64,000 nucleotides of DNA from Sclerurus mexicanus (GCA_013396755.1 VWZF01001862.1:124001-188000); one strand, 5' to 3'; counted from the stretch's first letter, positions 24,342 to 37,200 are shown. Notes: generated from the sequence alone by a model not told the origin. Program-made: numbers and translations.

Positions 24342-27060
24342 GTACTTGGGAGCAACACATCATTGTTTGCTGCTACTCAAACAATGGAAGGGAACAGTCT
24401 AGAAATGCTGAAGCACTTTGCAGCCTTTTTGTAAAAGAGAGAAGGCAAGTTGTGTATCAAAACCCTCTCAGAATTATGCTTAGAAGTCAATTTTATTAAT
24501 AGTAAATAGGCTGTACAACACCTTTTGATTAAGCAAAGACTTTCAGTTTTCCTGTAAGTGATAGCATCTGTTTCTTCACAGTCTCTGCAGCAAGACCCTT
24601 TGAAAGGGCATTGTCAGGTGAATGTTTTGGAAAGGGGAACATTGTTCCTGATCCAGAGAGTAACTAAACCTGACCAGAAAGAGTTTTCAGGGGATACATC
24701 ATGTGGTGAGCAGGAAGGAGCCGTGCACAGCAGGGCACCAGGAGCCTGCAGCACACACAGGGACCAAAATTACTGGGAGCAGCCAGCCAGGATGCAGGAG
24801 TTGCAGCAGGGGCCATAAGGGAAGAAGGAGCATCTGTTGCAGCTCATAAAGTCACTTACCTGGTTTGCCTGGATCCAAAGAATCACCAAAGGTAAGGCAG
24901 GAATGGAAAGGAGGAGTTTTTATTAATATTTCATCTGGTGCAGTCACCTTCAGATTTATTTATGTTCCGAGCGAGCACGTCTCCTGAAATGAAACAGCAA
25001 AAAAATATGTACATCAGGTTTCAGCTCAGAGCTTGTATTGTACATATTGTACTGAAACCTAAGGAATCCATACTGGAGTAAGGGAGAGAGGGAGAGGTAT
25101 GGAGAGCCTCTCATCCCTGGGGATCCTCTGCATCCCCTGGAGAAGGGGGGGTTTCCCTGCAGCATAATGCAGAGCAGATCTGTAATGCAATGTACCTTCA
25201 CCATGCTGGGTTTTGTGTTATATAAAAAATTAAGGAAACAACAAGGTGCAGCCAAATGAGAAATCCGCCTTTTGTCCTGGACTTTGCGCTGGAAAAAGTA
25301 GATCTCATCCTTTCCACTTATTTTCCTTGATTAGAAAAAGGAAAACAACACTTTCCCCTTTCAGTGAAAGAATTCCTCATTTCCTGCTTTGTGACCCAGC
25401 TTTTAGTGGCTCTTGGTAACATCAGTGAGATTTGGACAGACAGCTGGGAGACTTGGGGATCAGATGACTTTTGAAAACTAGAGAGAGCGCAAGAGGGAGA
25501 GGAGACAGATGGGTTTGGGCTTGGGGCAGAGCCTGTTTTAGCAGCACAGATCCTCCAGAAGAGAATGTGTGTCTGCAGCCTCACACCCAGGTGTGGGAAG
25601 TCAGATGAGGCATGAGTGGATAATATTGGTAGCAGGAGTGGAAGGAGGAATCATGGATGTGGGCATCTGAATCTCTTAAATTCTTCCAGCAGTCCTTTGC
25701 TAAATTCTGCTCTTACTGCCATGGGGTTACTTTGCAGAATGTAGACAGATTTACAGACCCCACCCAAACCATCTGTACATTGCAGTGACATTGCCTGTGA
25801 CTGATTTGAGCTTTTCAAAGGGTTTCAGGCACTTAATTTGTTTGAAAATGTAGGTACTGCCACTGTAAGTTCTGCCATTGATGTCCAGGGTGGTAAATTT
25901 TCACCTGTGGCTTCACAACTATTGTTGTAACACAGAATCGCCCTTATGTGTTTGGGAAAAACAGTTTTCTTGGTTTATATATAAATAATGGCAACACCTG
26001 TTAAATTAATCGTTAAGAATGCTAACTGTTGAGGTGTGAATTCTTTCAGAATAATACATGATTTACTGTTGAACTTAACCTCTCGTGAGACGAAAAGAGA
26101 GAAGGATGTGGTTGTTAAATAGCTAGAACATTGGCCGATTTTCAGACACCTTTCTCCTGTTAAAAGCAATATTGCTACTCATCTTCTCAAGCTTTAGTGA
26201 GTTAAAAGGTAGACAGAGCAGATAGGAAGTTCTTAGGTCAAATTATTACAGAGTAGCTAAGCACAGAAAAGAAGAGAAAAAGCAGTCTTTCAAGAAAAGT
26301 CAGAACAAGGAACAAAACCCCAATAATTTACAAGCCTGCTTCTAAAAACAGACACAGCAACATGTTTTCATTGCACTTTAGGCAACATTCCCTACTTTTC
26401 TTTGAAAAATGAGGAAAAGAATAGAATACTTTGCTATTGCATCTACCAGCAGTGCTTGCAATATTCATCTACTTGACCTGGCACTGGGAGAAAGAGAACT
26501 GAAGTAAAGTGCTGGTGGAAAATGAAGGCCAGGAATATCTGAGTGGGTATTGTGCTTTGCTAGAAGCAGGATGCTGTTCATATTGCATTTTGGGTCTGCA
26601 GTTTGAAATAATTGGCAGGGTGCTCAGAGCAGGTGGATGGTTATTTCTAGTCTAGCCTATTCTGGTCTAGATGAAAATTAATAAATAAAGTAGAAAATGC
26701 AGTCAGCCTCTTGGTCCTTGGATTGGCTTTGGCTTTACTACTTATGTACTACCTGCAGCCTCAACTATTTGCTTAGTTTGGGTATGTAATGAATTGCTAT
26801 TTTCATGTATGGCTGTAAGTGTGACAGAAATCATTACATCATGCCTCATATGAAGAAATCTGTTTTCATTTCACCCTGCTTTTGTGACTATATTCAGACT
26901 ATTGTGTGGCATAATCATCTCTTATTACCACACATTGCACTTCAGACCTGGCAAAGCAGAAGTGCCCTTTAAATGGAAATCAAGTTCTTCCCCGACTGTT
27001 TTCAACATCTGAGGCAAGGCTGCTTTTTGTCTGATTTTCTTTCTCAAGAGCTGCCCCTCT
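24342..27060. other. Noncoding stretch, no gene seen
   Basis: Unique-looking DNA, with two donor-type sequences close together near 24850-24892 on opposite strands (GTAAGT on minus, GTAAGG on plus). There is a purine-rich GGGAGAGAGGGAGAGG patch near 25081. Open frames up to 99 codons show no recognisable motif. Confidence 0.5.
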
Positions 27061-27405
27061 CGCTCTGAGTATCACTCAGCTGAACAGCTCTATCCTTAGA
27101 CTTCCCGGGAAGGCGTGCCAGGAGCAACTGGGCAGGACTCGGCACCGTGTGCTCTGTGACAAGCAGTGAAAAGTGTCACCGGCTGCATCCCAGCCTGCTG
27201 ACAGAGCAGGCAGCAGCAGGGGGAGCAAACAGGAGCCATTCAGTAAGTGATACACAGTCCCTGAAGTGGTGTATTCTGGCGTTAGACAGAAAGGCAAAAG
27301 CAATGGGGAAATGTGTTCGCCGTGCTTTGCTAACACTATTGCAACTCCTCGGGAAAAGGGGAAAAACTCTCCCTTAATTTATGGCAGTGAGAAGTGTTAT
27401 CCCCG
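27061..27405. promoter_or_regulatory. Small CpG cluster, possible regulatory DNA
   Basis: Eleven CpGs fall within 345 bp (27061, 27106, 27114, 27140, 27146, 27180, 27280, 27318, 27321, 27350, 27404), clearly denser than in the surrounding DNA. A donor-like GTAAGT starts at 27243. It lies directly upstream of a MIR-type SINE remnant. It is too small for a classical CpG island and has no TATA box or obvious transcript, so a promoter role is speculative; a short GC-richer patch is the alternative. Confidence 0.2.
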
Positions 27406-27420
27406 CTTGGCTGTCAGAGG

Positions 27421-27570
27421 GTCTATTAATAGTACTGCTTACTAAATAGCTTATCTAAATTGCTCAAGGTGCTTTTTAAAGCTGATATGATTGGCCCCAT
27501 TAAAAAGACTGCTGAACTGAGGTCCAGAGATGCACGTTTTCTAAGCTCAAAAGTCCCTGGTTCCTGCACA
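27421..27570 (+). mobile_element. MIR-type SINE remnant
   Basis: The stretch from CCCCATTAAAAAGAC (27496) through CTGAACTGAGGTCCAGAGA (27512-27530) follows the well-known MIR segment in which CCCC is followed by a T/A-rich joint, then a GAAACTGAGG-like core and CAGAGA. Upstream, ACTGCTTACTAAATAGC and CAAGGTGCTTTTTAAAG resemble the MIR GCTTACTA...AAGCGCTTTACA portion in the right order. Divergence is high, as expected for an element that amplified in early amniotes. The orientation is plus and the ends are approximate. It was recognised by eye; a related CORE-SINE family is possible. Confidence 0.5.
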
Positions 27571-28080
27571 ACCAGCTTCTGCAGGTGATCCTATTGCGTC
27601 CACACATGGACACTTAGTGAGGATGGACAAGTCTGGTCTTGAGAGTGGGATTGAACCTCATATGAACAGATATCATAAGGCCTCCAAAAATATTCCATAA
27701 AGACGAAAACAAAGAGTCCTTTGAATTGGATTTATCCTATATAAAGCACACCTGCCTTTCAAAGGCACAGAATTTTTTGGGCAGGAGGAAGAGTGACCAC
27801 AAAAGTTGACATTTTCATTAGATGGAGAAATAGCACATTATGTTGCTCTTGTCTAGTCTAAGGTCCTGAATTTTCTCTCTTTAAATGGCCATATAAATCT
27901 CGTGGCACAAGCAGGCAGTTTGTCAATGAATGACTAACCACCAGAGCAGAGCACGGTCTCACCACCCTTTGGCAGCTATTACACCTGAGCAGTATTTTTT
28001 GGAAGAAACTGGCAAATATGTGCAGGCTGAAGTTTTCAAAATAAACTAAGGGAAGCTTTACCCTTTCATTTCTAAATTGA
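27571..28080. other. Noncoding stretch, no gene seen
   Basis: Unique AT-rich sequence between the SINE remnant and a short tandem repeat. No open frame of note and no recognisable motif. Confidence 0.5.
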
Positions 28081-28110
28081 AATTTCTAAACTAATTTCTA
28101 AACTAATTTT
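28081..28110. repeat. 12-bp tandem repeat, 2.5 copies
   Basis: AATTTCTAAACT occurs twice in perfect tandem (28081-28092, 28093-28104), followed by a partial AATTTT. It is preceded by a related TTTCTAAATTGA. A local slippage product. Confidence 0.8.
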
Positions 28111-28174
28111 CAGCACAGCTTTTTCACATATTAATGTTTTCAATCTAGCAGGAAAAAACCCCAAGAAAATCAAC

Positions 28175-28191
28175 TTTTTTTTTTTTTTTTT
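28175..28191. repeat. Poly-T tract (17 bases)
   Basis: An uninterrupted run of seventeen T. It could be the A-tail of a minus-strand retroposed sequence, but the adjacent DNA after 28191 matches no gene or repeat I recognise and I see no target-site duplication. A simple homopolymer expansion is equally likely. Confidence 0.85.
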
Positions 28192-31100
28192 AAGCCTGGT
28201 CTTCCAGGTCATGAGTTTAAACTATACTTCTGAGATTGAGCACTAAAATAAACTGTAAGGTTTGGCAAAAACCAAACACAAAATGTTTGCATCTGGAAGA
28301 GTTAAAAGACTAAATAGTTTTTTTAACCTATGCAGTATCTGATGTCTAACTTTGGTGTCAGGGATGAACTAGAAGCCCTTAATAGTTTTTCACTAACCAT
28401 AGAGGAAGGTTGGGTTCCAAATGTGGGTGTATTTGAGTTCTGAATTCTAAGTAGCCTTTTGCTGAGATACCCAAGGCAGTCTCAGGCGGTTGGTGCAAAT
28501 CATCCAAACCACACAAGCAGCATTTTGTCATGGACTGGAGGAAACCTTGGCCCAGGCTGGTTTGCACCCCTTGTCCTGAGGTGCCAAAGAATTCTGACAC
28601 CAGCAGGTCTGTTCTCAGCAGGACAGACACTCCTCCCTCTGTGTGCAGACTTGTCTTCACACTGCATGGTTAAACATCATTTACAGTACAGCACTTACTA
28701 CCAGTGCACTGAGTACAGCACTCTGTAAAGACCTGGCACTTTAGCAGAAGGACAGATATTTGAAAACAATATCAGCTTAATTTCCCTTTCTTCCCTATGC
28801 AAAAGAGCTATAAAATGTTAGATTTTTTCCTGTAATTTGCTTAATTGATTAACTTGATTGATGTGGATGACTGAACAAAGGGTAAAGCAAAGAAAAACAG
28901 GCCATTATCTTCATTTGTCAGCATAGTTTGATTTTGTGTAAATATTTGGTTTCAAAGGTATTCAGGTTCTTACATTAGAGAGCATTTTTCAAAAGTAAAC
29001 AATTCTTACTAACAAAAGACTTGTCACCAGAAATTTCACTCCCCAAAGGTAAAGAGGACCTGACTTAAGCAGAGGAATTGAAGTGAGATCACAAGCAAGA
29101 GAGTGACTGCAAAATGAGCAAAGTCTTGGAGAGTGCTGCTCCTCCCGGTCCCAGCAGCTGAGAAGCCACTGCTCTTGGTTTGGATTGACACTTTTTCCAG
29201 CATGTCAAATACAAAATTAGTACTTTATTTGTTGAGCTGATCCTCAGTGGCTAAATAGTACTGAATTACAAGATTCACTTTGTAAAGCAGTTGTTGTTTT
29301 GGTAATTGTGCTGTGCTTCGTTCAGGAAACACACAGAGCAGAGTGAATTGTGCCTACGGTGGTAACAGGCATTTGGCTTTCAGATTTTGATTGTGCCATT
29401 ATAAAATGTGGAAAGACTGTTACTCAGAAAGAAAGTCTTGATAAATGATATGCTAGAAGAGTTGGAAGCAGCGTGGGGAAAAGGACAATCATACGAACTG
29501 GCTTAATTATTGAAGAAACATGCTTTTGTCCCAGGAATATCAGTATGGAAGGAGGATAGTTCTGAAGTAAATGCATGTTCTTTCCTGTTCACTGTGGCAT
29601 TGCTTTAATTTCACAACTCAGTAGCCCAGGCATCACCTGAGTTCCTAAAGAATTGAATAATTGATCCATAATTAATGGACATACAAAGCAAGAAAGCAGC
29701 AGGACAGTAGCTAATAGCAGAGTCCTCTTTGGGGAGTGAGGCCGTGTACCTGTCCAGCTTTTGGAAATTGTTTTATTAACTTTCATTACATCTACATGGC
29801 CACATGCTGAAAGACACTTTTAAAAGCACAAGGCATTTGGGAAAATTCGATGCACATATGCCAAAATACTTTCTATGAAGAATAACCTTATGAGTTCCGT
29901 AAATGCACATGGAGTTGTGTGCAGGATGATTCAAATTCACTCCATAGCCACAGTGATCAAGGGTTTTTCTTTGTGCAGATAGAATGAACTGATGGAACTT
30001 TCATATCAAATCATACACAAGGTATCTCAAAGTTTACATGAAAAAAGAAAATTTCAACATAGAGGCTTCACCCTGCCCTCATCTTTTCCCCAAAGTTCAA
30101 TTTACACTGTCAAAAAAAGCAGAGTCTTTTTTACCTGGCCCCTGGGCATGTGGCAGTAACCTTCTTTGCTTCCTGGGCTTGCAGAGGAGATGACCTCCTC
30201 GCTTCCACCCAGACCACTGTGGCAAGAGAGATCCATTCAAAGGCTTCCCATTTTCTGGATTTTCCCTGTCCCCATCCTTGTGCCAGCATTATTCACCCAC
30301 ATGCATATGTGCTCCTTGAGCATGGGCACGTACTCTGCAATTAGCTCAAGTTTACAGACTCAGGTTACCATAACACTCAGCTCTCAGATATGAACAGATG
30401 GCATTTATAAATGCACAGAAACTGGAAGGTGATCCTCTACAGTAAGTTTATTTCTGTAAGCCTTTCAGAGTCACATGAAAATGGTAGAGAGTATTAATCC
30501 ATCGATCTGCTGAGCAAGAGAAGCAGAACACAGTGGCTGCTTCGAGAACCTTTGGCTCTTAATGTGACTTTTGGCAAATGAAAGCATGTATGGACACCTA
30601 AACAGGTGGGTTATCAGTTAAGTCTGCAGTACTTGTTTTTCAAGGCTGGCTCTGGCCTGGTGGCTGTCATTCAACCTCTCATCTCTTATTTCTCTGAGCA
30701 TGATTTAAGTGTTCCCAAGAAGAGGAATCTCAGAGAGCTGAATGGGCATCTCCCCATCCTGCAAGGCACCAAACATCTCCTGCACGGTTGTACAATTTGA
30801 ATATCAGCCAGCAATGTGCAATTGGAGCACAAGAAAGAATTAAGAGATATAAATTCATAGAATGCATTTCAGAGAACAGAGTGAAAACAAAGGTCCTGTC
30901 CAGTTCTAAGCACTGTCAGTCTCTGAAAGCCTCAAGCTGATGGCAGTTTGGATTCTAAAATAAAGACTCCATTTCCCATGTACAGCAGATGGAACTAAAT
31001 GACAGAACATGGATAAATATAGAAGACTAAAAAATACAATATCTATTTGAAGCAAATAAATCACCGAGCTCATAGCCAAAGGCACCCACCAGAAGGAGCT

Positions 31101-31709
31101 GACCAGCACTAGCAAGCTCCTCCTAAGTTCATGCTGCTTCCTCTGAAGAACAGGCAACGTTTTAGGCACTTGTCAAGCACCTGCACAAGGAATACTCCTA
31201 CGACACCTGCTCTGTGGTCAGCAGTGTTGTGATGACATACATGAAAGGCAGGGAAGTTCAGCCAGGCAGCTCTTCATTGACTGCTGGTAGAGTTGGATCA
31301 CAAGTGTGTGTGACATGAGAGCTGTTTTGAAAGGAGCTGCTGAGCACTGTCACTTCGAACATATTAGGACTAATGTTAATGCACTTGCCTGGGATTTGCA
31401 TGTTGTGGTTCCTGACTAACCTAATGATTCAGTGAAGAAAAGTATCCCCACAACAGCCAAAGGCACTTTGCCTTTTCCTGGTCTAAAGCTCTACACCAAA
31501 TTTCATCTCCAGGCTTCTTGAAAACTGGTGGGTTAGGGCTGGATTTTTGTTTGCTCCATATTTTGTGTTGATGCTAAAGTTCACCAGTAGATAGAATCTA
31601 AATGCAGTCTAACTTCAGAACGAATCTGCCTTATTTAAAGGAATGTGCCAGAACTTGTCCGTTCAACTGAAGCATAAAGATTCAGAACAATTAACTTAAA
31701 CACAAGTAT
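28192..31709. other. Noncoding stretch, no gene seen
   Basis: Unique-looking DNA with a GC-richer patch at 28450-28660 that carries overlapping frames on both strands (89 and 93 codons). No protein motif or repeat signature is recognisable. The rest is AT-rich with short frames only. Confidence 0.5.
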
Positions 31710-31728
31710 CATCTCCGTTACGGAGATG
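31710..31728. repeat. Perfect 9-bp inverted repeat with 1-base centre
   Basis: CATCTCCGT, a single T, then ACGGAGATG. The arms are perfectly complementary and each contains a CpG, unusual in this CpG-poor DNA. It could be a dimeric protein-binding site or chance; it is not placed near any gene. Confidence 0.75.
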
Positions 31729-33879
31729 GATTCCTGTCAGGTGGGTGTACACTGTTTCAGTGTGCATAGCCAGATGCTCCAGTCATTCTTTTAAAGGACC
31801 TAGAACATTTACAATGATTAATCACATTTCTAAAGCGGTAATGTATGCTACCATCTGTTTAATTAAATCTCATACTTCCAGACATACGCCAGTCAGCTCA
31901 CAGGGGTCAAACATTATTTTCCCCCTTTATACATCAGGGAACAATTGGTTTGCACCATTATACTTTTCATGCAGTTCTTCTGGTTTTAGGTACCAACCAC
32001 TAATAGAGATACGACTGACAGCACAATGGGAGACAAAACTATTTTAAAATGTAGAGATCTGACCTCAGTTCTTGTCTTCTCCACAATTACTCTACAGTTT
32101 TTAAGCACTTGTTGCTTTGTACCTGAGACAGCTTTAGGCATCTTATGCTAAAGCAAACTGAAAGAACAAACTCAACAGGTTATGAAAAAACTTCTCAAGA
32201 AACATTTGCTGGCTTCTTCACATGCTTGAGCTCACATGCCCAGAGACTTGTTTAATTCAGTGTAAAAAAGGATTTTGACAGGGTTGTATGTATCATCCGA
32301 TCCTGTCCATTGCATGAGATTTGTCACTATGATTTTTGGTTTGTTTTATACATGCCTAAAGGCTTTTTCACCCATTTTCTTGTGCTGATTAAAGACTTGG
32401 ATGAAATTGCAAAAGAAAAGCAGCCTTAGGGATTTTGAAGATTACCATCTCCTACTTTCATTTTGTAGCTATACTAAAGTATCCAGATTTGAAGTATTGC
32501 ACTTAATGTAAACTGCTGAAGCATGCTTTATGTTTCAGCTTGAACTTTACATACCACAACTCATACAAATTTGCACTTTATTAACATCGCTTCTGTGGGG
32601 TTTTGTCTTTGTTTATTTGTTTTAATAGAGGAGTTGCTGAACTGACAAAATCTTCCATGGTGCAGTATCTCAGGAGCATTCCTGATGTCCAAATTGTACA
32701 AGTTCTTTGAATCCCATCCACTGCCTTTCACTAGGAATGTGCCAACCTTATCATCTACCTAGAAAAAAGTATAATTTCTGTTGCACTAATTCTTCCCCAA
32801 AGTGAGACAGATTGGTTTAAAACAAAACTATTTCTTCAAATGATGTCTGCTCCTGAAGTACATGTCAGGTTTCTTACACAGAGTAGCTGCTGAGTCTGCT
32901 GCATACACAGCTAGGGGAACTATTTCAATACCATGTACTTGCTATCAAGGTACCTTCCTTACCCACACAGCACTCCCACAAATTGGCCTGGCTGCCTGAG
33001 GGAAAATTACTGCATTTCCTTGCCTTTATGAACTCCATGGCTCGTTTATGTTAGAGGGAAATCAAGCAGATTTATTACCTAGCTAACTTGGTCAAAATCT
33101 TCATACTATCCAGCACTTGGCTATTCTGTTATACTTTTTTTAGAATTTAAACCTTACATTCCAACTCTTTATTGAAGGAGAATGACAACATATGATAGTT
33201 CTGGTGAGGTGCTTACTAGCAAATACTCTGTTCATCTTCAGTAAATGTGGGAGCCTGTTTCTGTCCTTGTGTCTTTTCCATTTCTATTTGGTTGTGTCAC
33301 TATTTAGGAGAACAGCCTTTCCCATGGAGGGTCTAATCCTTTTATCCAATAATGGCCAGACTCTGAAGACAAGGTAAGAAAACACTTCTGGGGAAGAGCC
33401 TTGGAATAATCTGAGCGTTAACCTTCTGACTGGCCAGCATCAATAGGTACTCAGTACAGGCATTGTTGATAAATTCTGCAACATTCATCCCGAGAAATAT
33501 TCTTTCTGCACATGGAAGGGAACTATTATGTAAATCTCCTTAGAAGTATTTCTAAAACTCACCCTTAAGTGAGATGTTCAGCCATCTAAAAATATCTGCA
33601 AGGCTGAACAGCTCCTCAGTCAGACCTTCAGTCCTGACTCTGTGCTGGCAGGAGAATGTATTTAAAATCACAGTGTGCAGGTTGAAACTCTATTTGAGGC
33701 AGAATAGGAAAGATCCTACCAGAGCTTTGAAGACAGAGGTCCTTGAGAACCTCACAAGCTGCGTGGAGCTGACAGTGCTCTTTGTTGATGCAATTATCAC
33801 AGTTACCACAGTTTCGTTCTTTTCTGTCATTGGATATTTATCATTGTGACAAACCCTGGAGCCTTGGCAAGGGAAAGCA
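31729..33879. other. Noncoding stretch with one exon-like interval
   Basis: Unique AT-rich DNA. Between a T-rich tract ending in TAG (33141-33143) and a strong donor AAG/GTAAGA (GT at 33376), the interval 33144-33375 looks exon-like in its boundaries. All three frames are closed by stop codons near its start, so it cannot be an internal coding exon. A noncoding transcript exon is possible but unsupported. Confidence 0.4.
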
Positions 33880-34268
33880 TTCAGCTGAGAGGGTTGGGGT
33901 TCTTCAGCCTGGGGAAGACAAGGTTCTGGAGAGACCTTAACCAATCTTCCAGTGCCTAAAGGGGCTCCAAAGAAATATGGAGAGGTACTTTTGACAAGGT
34001 CAGGGAGTGACAGGATGAGGGGAAATGGCTTTAAACTGAAGGAAGGTAGGTTTAGATTAGATATTATGAATTCTTCCCTGTGAGAGTGGGCAGGCCCTGG
34101 CACAGGTCACTCAGAGATGCTGTGGATGCCCCATCCCTGGAAGTATCCAAGGCCAGGTTGGACAGGGCTTGGAGCACCCTGGGCTGGTGGAAGATCCCTG
34201 CCCATGGCAAAGGGGCTGGAATGAGATGGTCATTAAGGTCCCTTCCAGCCCAAGGCATTCTATGATTT
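33880..34268 (+). mobile_element. CR1 LINE 3' end, about 390 bp
   Basis: A plus-strand CR1 fragment. In order it shows GCTGAGAGGGTTGGGGTTCTTC (from about 33884), GGAGAGACCTTAACC, GGCTTTAAACTGAAGGAAGG (34027-34046), TTTAGATTAGATAT, GATGCCCCATCCCTGGAAG (34125-34143), GGCCAGGTTGGACAGGGCTT, GGTCCCTTCCAGCCCAAGGC and a single tail unit ATTCTATG. It is 5'-truncated and limited to the 3' untranslated region, although a 137-codon minus-strand frame happens to be open across it. It belongs to the same broad subgroup as the copies at 4841 and 40198, judged from the GGTCCCTTCC...CCC end. Confidence 0.93.
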
Positions 34269-37200
34269 GTTCATCCTAATTCTCACTGTCAAAGAAGAGG
34301 ATTCTTCACGGCAGAGGGAATCCCATATGTGCTTTGGACACTGAATGAGTAGAAGAGTTTAGAAACTGTAAGATTGCGCACATTAACGGATCTGAATGCC
34401 AGAAGAGGATCCTGCCAAAATATAGTGAGATTTGGTTCCCCTTGTAGGTTCCAGTTTGATTTCAAAAGGGGACATCAATCCTGTCGGATTCTTTTACAGA
34501 TACAAGCAACTTGCAAATAGATCTTGTAATCACTGCTTCCTGTGCAAACTGTTTGACAAATATCCCTTTACAAAACAGCACCCCTTTAAATAATTCTCGT
34601 TATAAATATTTGAAGAATAGAGATAGTTATTGCAGGGAAAAAAAAAGTCTATGGTTAATTTTTCAAAGGGGTCACTGACTCCAAAGTCCCTAGATAAAAC
34701 AAGTATGCACAATAAATTTTTTAGTCACAAAACTTGAATTTGAAAACTGTACGTGCCAAGGTGTAAGACCTTAAACCTGGTATGATCCTGTCTCTGCTGG
34801 AGTGTCTCAGACAAGGATGAAATAGAAGCATCGCAGTTACTAAAGCATCAAGATTCATGATTGCTGCAGCTGAAATGCAGGACTAGGCTGAACACAACTT
34901 GATCAGCCAAGGCAGTGTCTCTTCTGAACTGGAGGGTTTTATTAAAGACACCCAAAATAAGCAGGTATTTTTTAGAGCTAATTTCAGAAACATTGAATAC
35001 CGAAGTTTGAAAAAAAACCTGTTTTCAACTTCCTTGGAAGATTCTACTCCAAGGATCCAGTCAGTCTTGGATTTCTTGTGTATGACTCTTATGGTTGGGC
35101 ATTTTGACTATGAACAATAACCAGTACAGACATCTATTAAATGAAAACAAATAGATCTATCATAATATGAAATTTTGGAACATTATAGGGTTTAAATCTC
35201 TCTGACACATCTGAGCTGTTTCTTCTTGAACAGATGGTGACATTACAGTCACCACAAACACTGAAGAAAAATTGCAAGAAAATATAGCTTTACACACAAA
35301 ATTTAGAGTTTGTGTGATGAAAAACATTGTTGGTGCAGTCTAACACTCCATTTGAAGACTGTCCATATTTAAAACCTAAATCCCAAGCAGAATACACAGC
35401 TTCAAAGCCTAATAATCCAAGCACCAATGAGTTACTGGAAGCAGGTGACAGCAAAAATCCCTAAAGAGTTGATATTACTGTCCCCAGCTATGCCTTGACT
35501 GGGCAGGTGGATTTGGTTAGCTCTTCCAACCAGGATAAACTCAGTCATGGGCTCACAGCCAAATATTTTACAGCTGTTAGGTTTGAATGCTCTATGGGAC
35601 AGGTCAAAGGAAAGGATTTAACATATAAGGCCTCCTATTGTAAACAATAGCAATCCTGCTCTGCACCCCATCAAGGCTGAAATTCATGTGAATAAAATAA
35701 TTGCAGTATCTTTCAGATCAAGAACCATTCAAAACACTAGTGATCATCATAATGGGAAATGCATAATAGGAAAGTAATAAGGAATATAAGTAAATGAAAT
35801 AAAACGCCTCTGGGTTAAAAAGCAGTAAGAGAAAAACAGAGGTAAACCATTACAGGATCAGATTAAAATACAGAGCTGATCAAGTGATGTCCAAAAAAAG
35901 AAACACTGTGTAAGAAAAAGCCCCATTTGTTACTGTTGGACAGCTAAAGCAGTGCTTTCATGCCACAATAACACCTTAAAACAACTGCTAGAACAGTGCT
36001 CTGCTTCTGGAAGGATTATCTGACCCTCACACAATTCCTGTTACTCAGGTTCATTTCTGAGAGATGTGGTTCATAAACTTAAAGTGATTGGTAGTATTTT
36101 TGGGATTGCTTTAATGTAAAATTCACTGCTAACATGATTACATTCTAATCATCTGCTGAAGGAGAGTCTGAGCTACCAAGCAAAAGTACAGTGTGCTTAT
36201 GGTTCAAGGCTGCAAGGGAGGCTGTAGCAGCTCTTGGACCTGGAGGGAATTAGATGCATTTCCCAGCTTTGGAAAGCTTCCAGGCTTTATCACTGAAGGC
36301 TGTTGGAAACACTCCTAAGAGCATCTGGAACTTATAACAATATTTTCCAAAGGTCTGTTGTAGTTCATGCTTCTTGGGCAATTTCCAAAGAACCCGGGCA
36401 ATTTTACAGCTATTAGAAAGCAATGCAAAAGCCAGTGGCTGAAATTCATTTCCTTAAATTGCAGGATTAAAAATCTTAAGAAAGAGTCAAAGGAGTGTGA
36501 ACTTGGCATGCAACAAGATTGAGAGGTCCCCCTGTGAGCCGCTGTGGCTGCACTTCACACAAAGCTGGCCCAAGGTGGGCATCACCAGCATTACAGGGAA
36601 CTTTGTCATGTTCTCCTGCCTCCTCAGCTGTCCTTCTACCCTGGCATTTTGTGGGGTGTTTCACATCCCACTTATAGCAAATAATAGGAGAAAATCCTAT
36701 TTAATAACACGTTTTAAGAACTTGTATGCAATATCTTGAAATCAATAGAGCTGCAGTGGCTCACCAGCCCTCAGGACACACTCTGAAGCTATTATCACAA
36801 ACTATGGCATTTGATTTCAGTTCCACTTGGCCAGATAGCAATCATTCCTATTTCTGATATAAAAATACACTATTTAACACTGATCTTTAAGTCAGGGATG
36901 ATTTAGATGGACGAGGGGCAGGATAAAGCAGTATAAATAACATGGTAGCTCATCTGACAAAAAAACTATCCAGCAGCCTGTCATAATGCTGGTTTTCAAA
37001 GGAGAAGAGGTTCAGGAATAGAAGGAAAAAACCTGAATATTTGGGTTTTGACATTCATATTACCAAATACCCCGGATGACTAGTGATGGAAACTGAGATG
37101 GAACACAGCATTATACTTAGAATCAGTTTTTCAAATACTCATACGCTTTGAGACTTTACCCACCTCACATAATCTACTAATATAGTCTTAGTATCTACAC

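Noticed and set aside
30855..30905. TTCATAGAATG word resembling the reverse complement of a CR1 tail
   Set aside because: The sequence after it lacks the TTGGAAGGGACC-like block that defines CR1 3' ends.
31870..32160. MIR-like words (ATTATTTTCCCCCTTTATACATCA and TTTAAGCACTTGTTGC parts)
   Set aside because: The parts appear in the wrong order and the following CTGAGGCACAGAG-type core is missing.
33690..34103. 137-codon minus-strand open frame
   Set aside because: It is antisense to the CR1 copy at 33880-34268 and continues into flanking DNA without any motif.
37070..37110. GATGGAAACTGAG word resembling the MIR core
   Set aside because: Flanking bases on both sides do not follow the SINE pattern.
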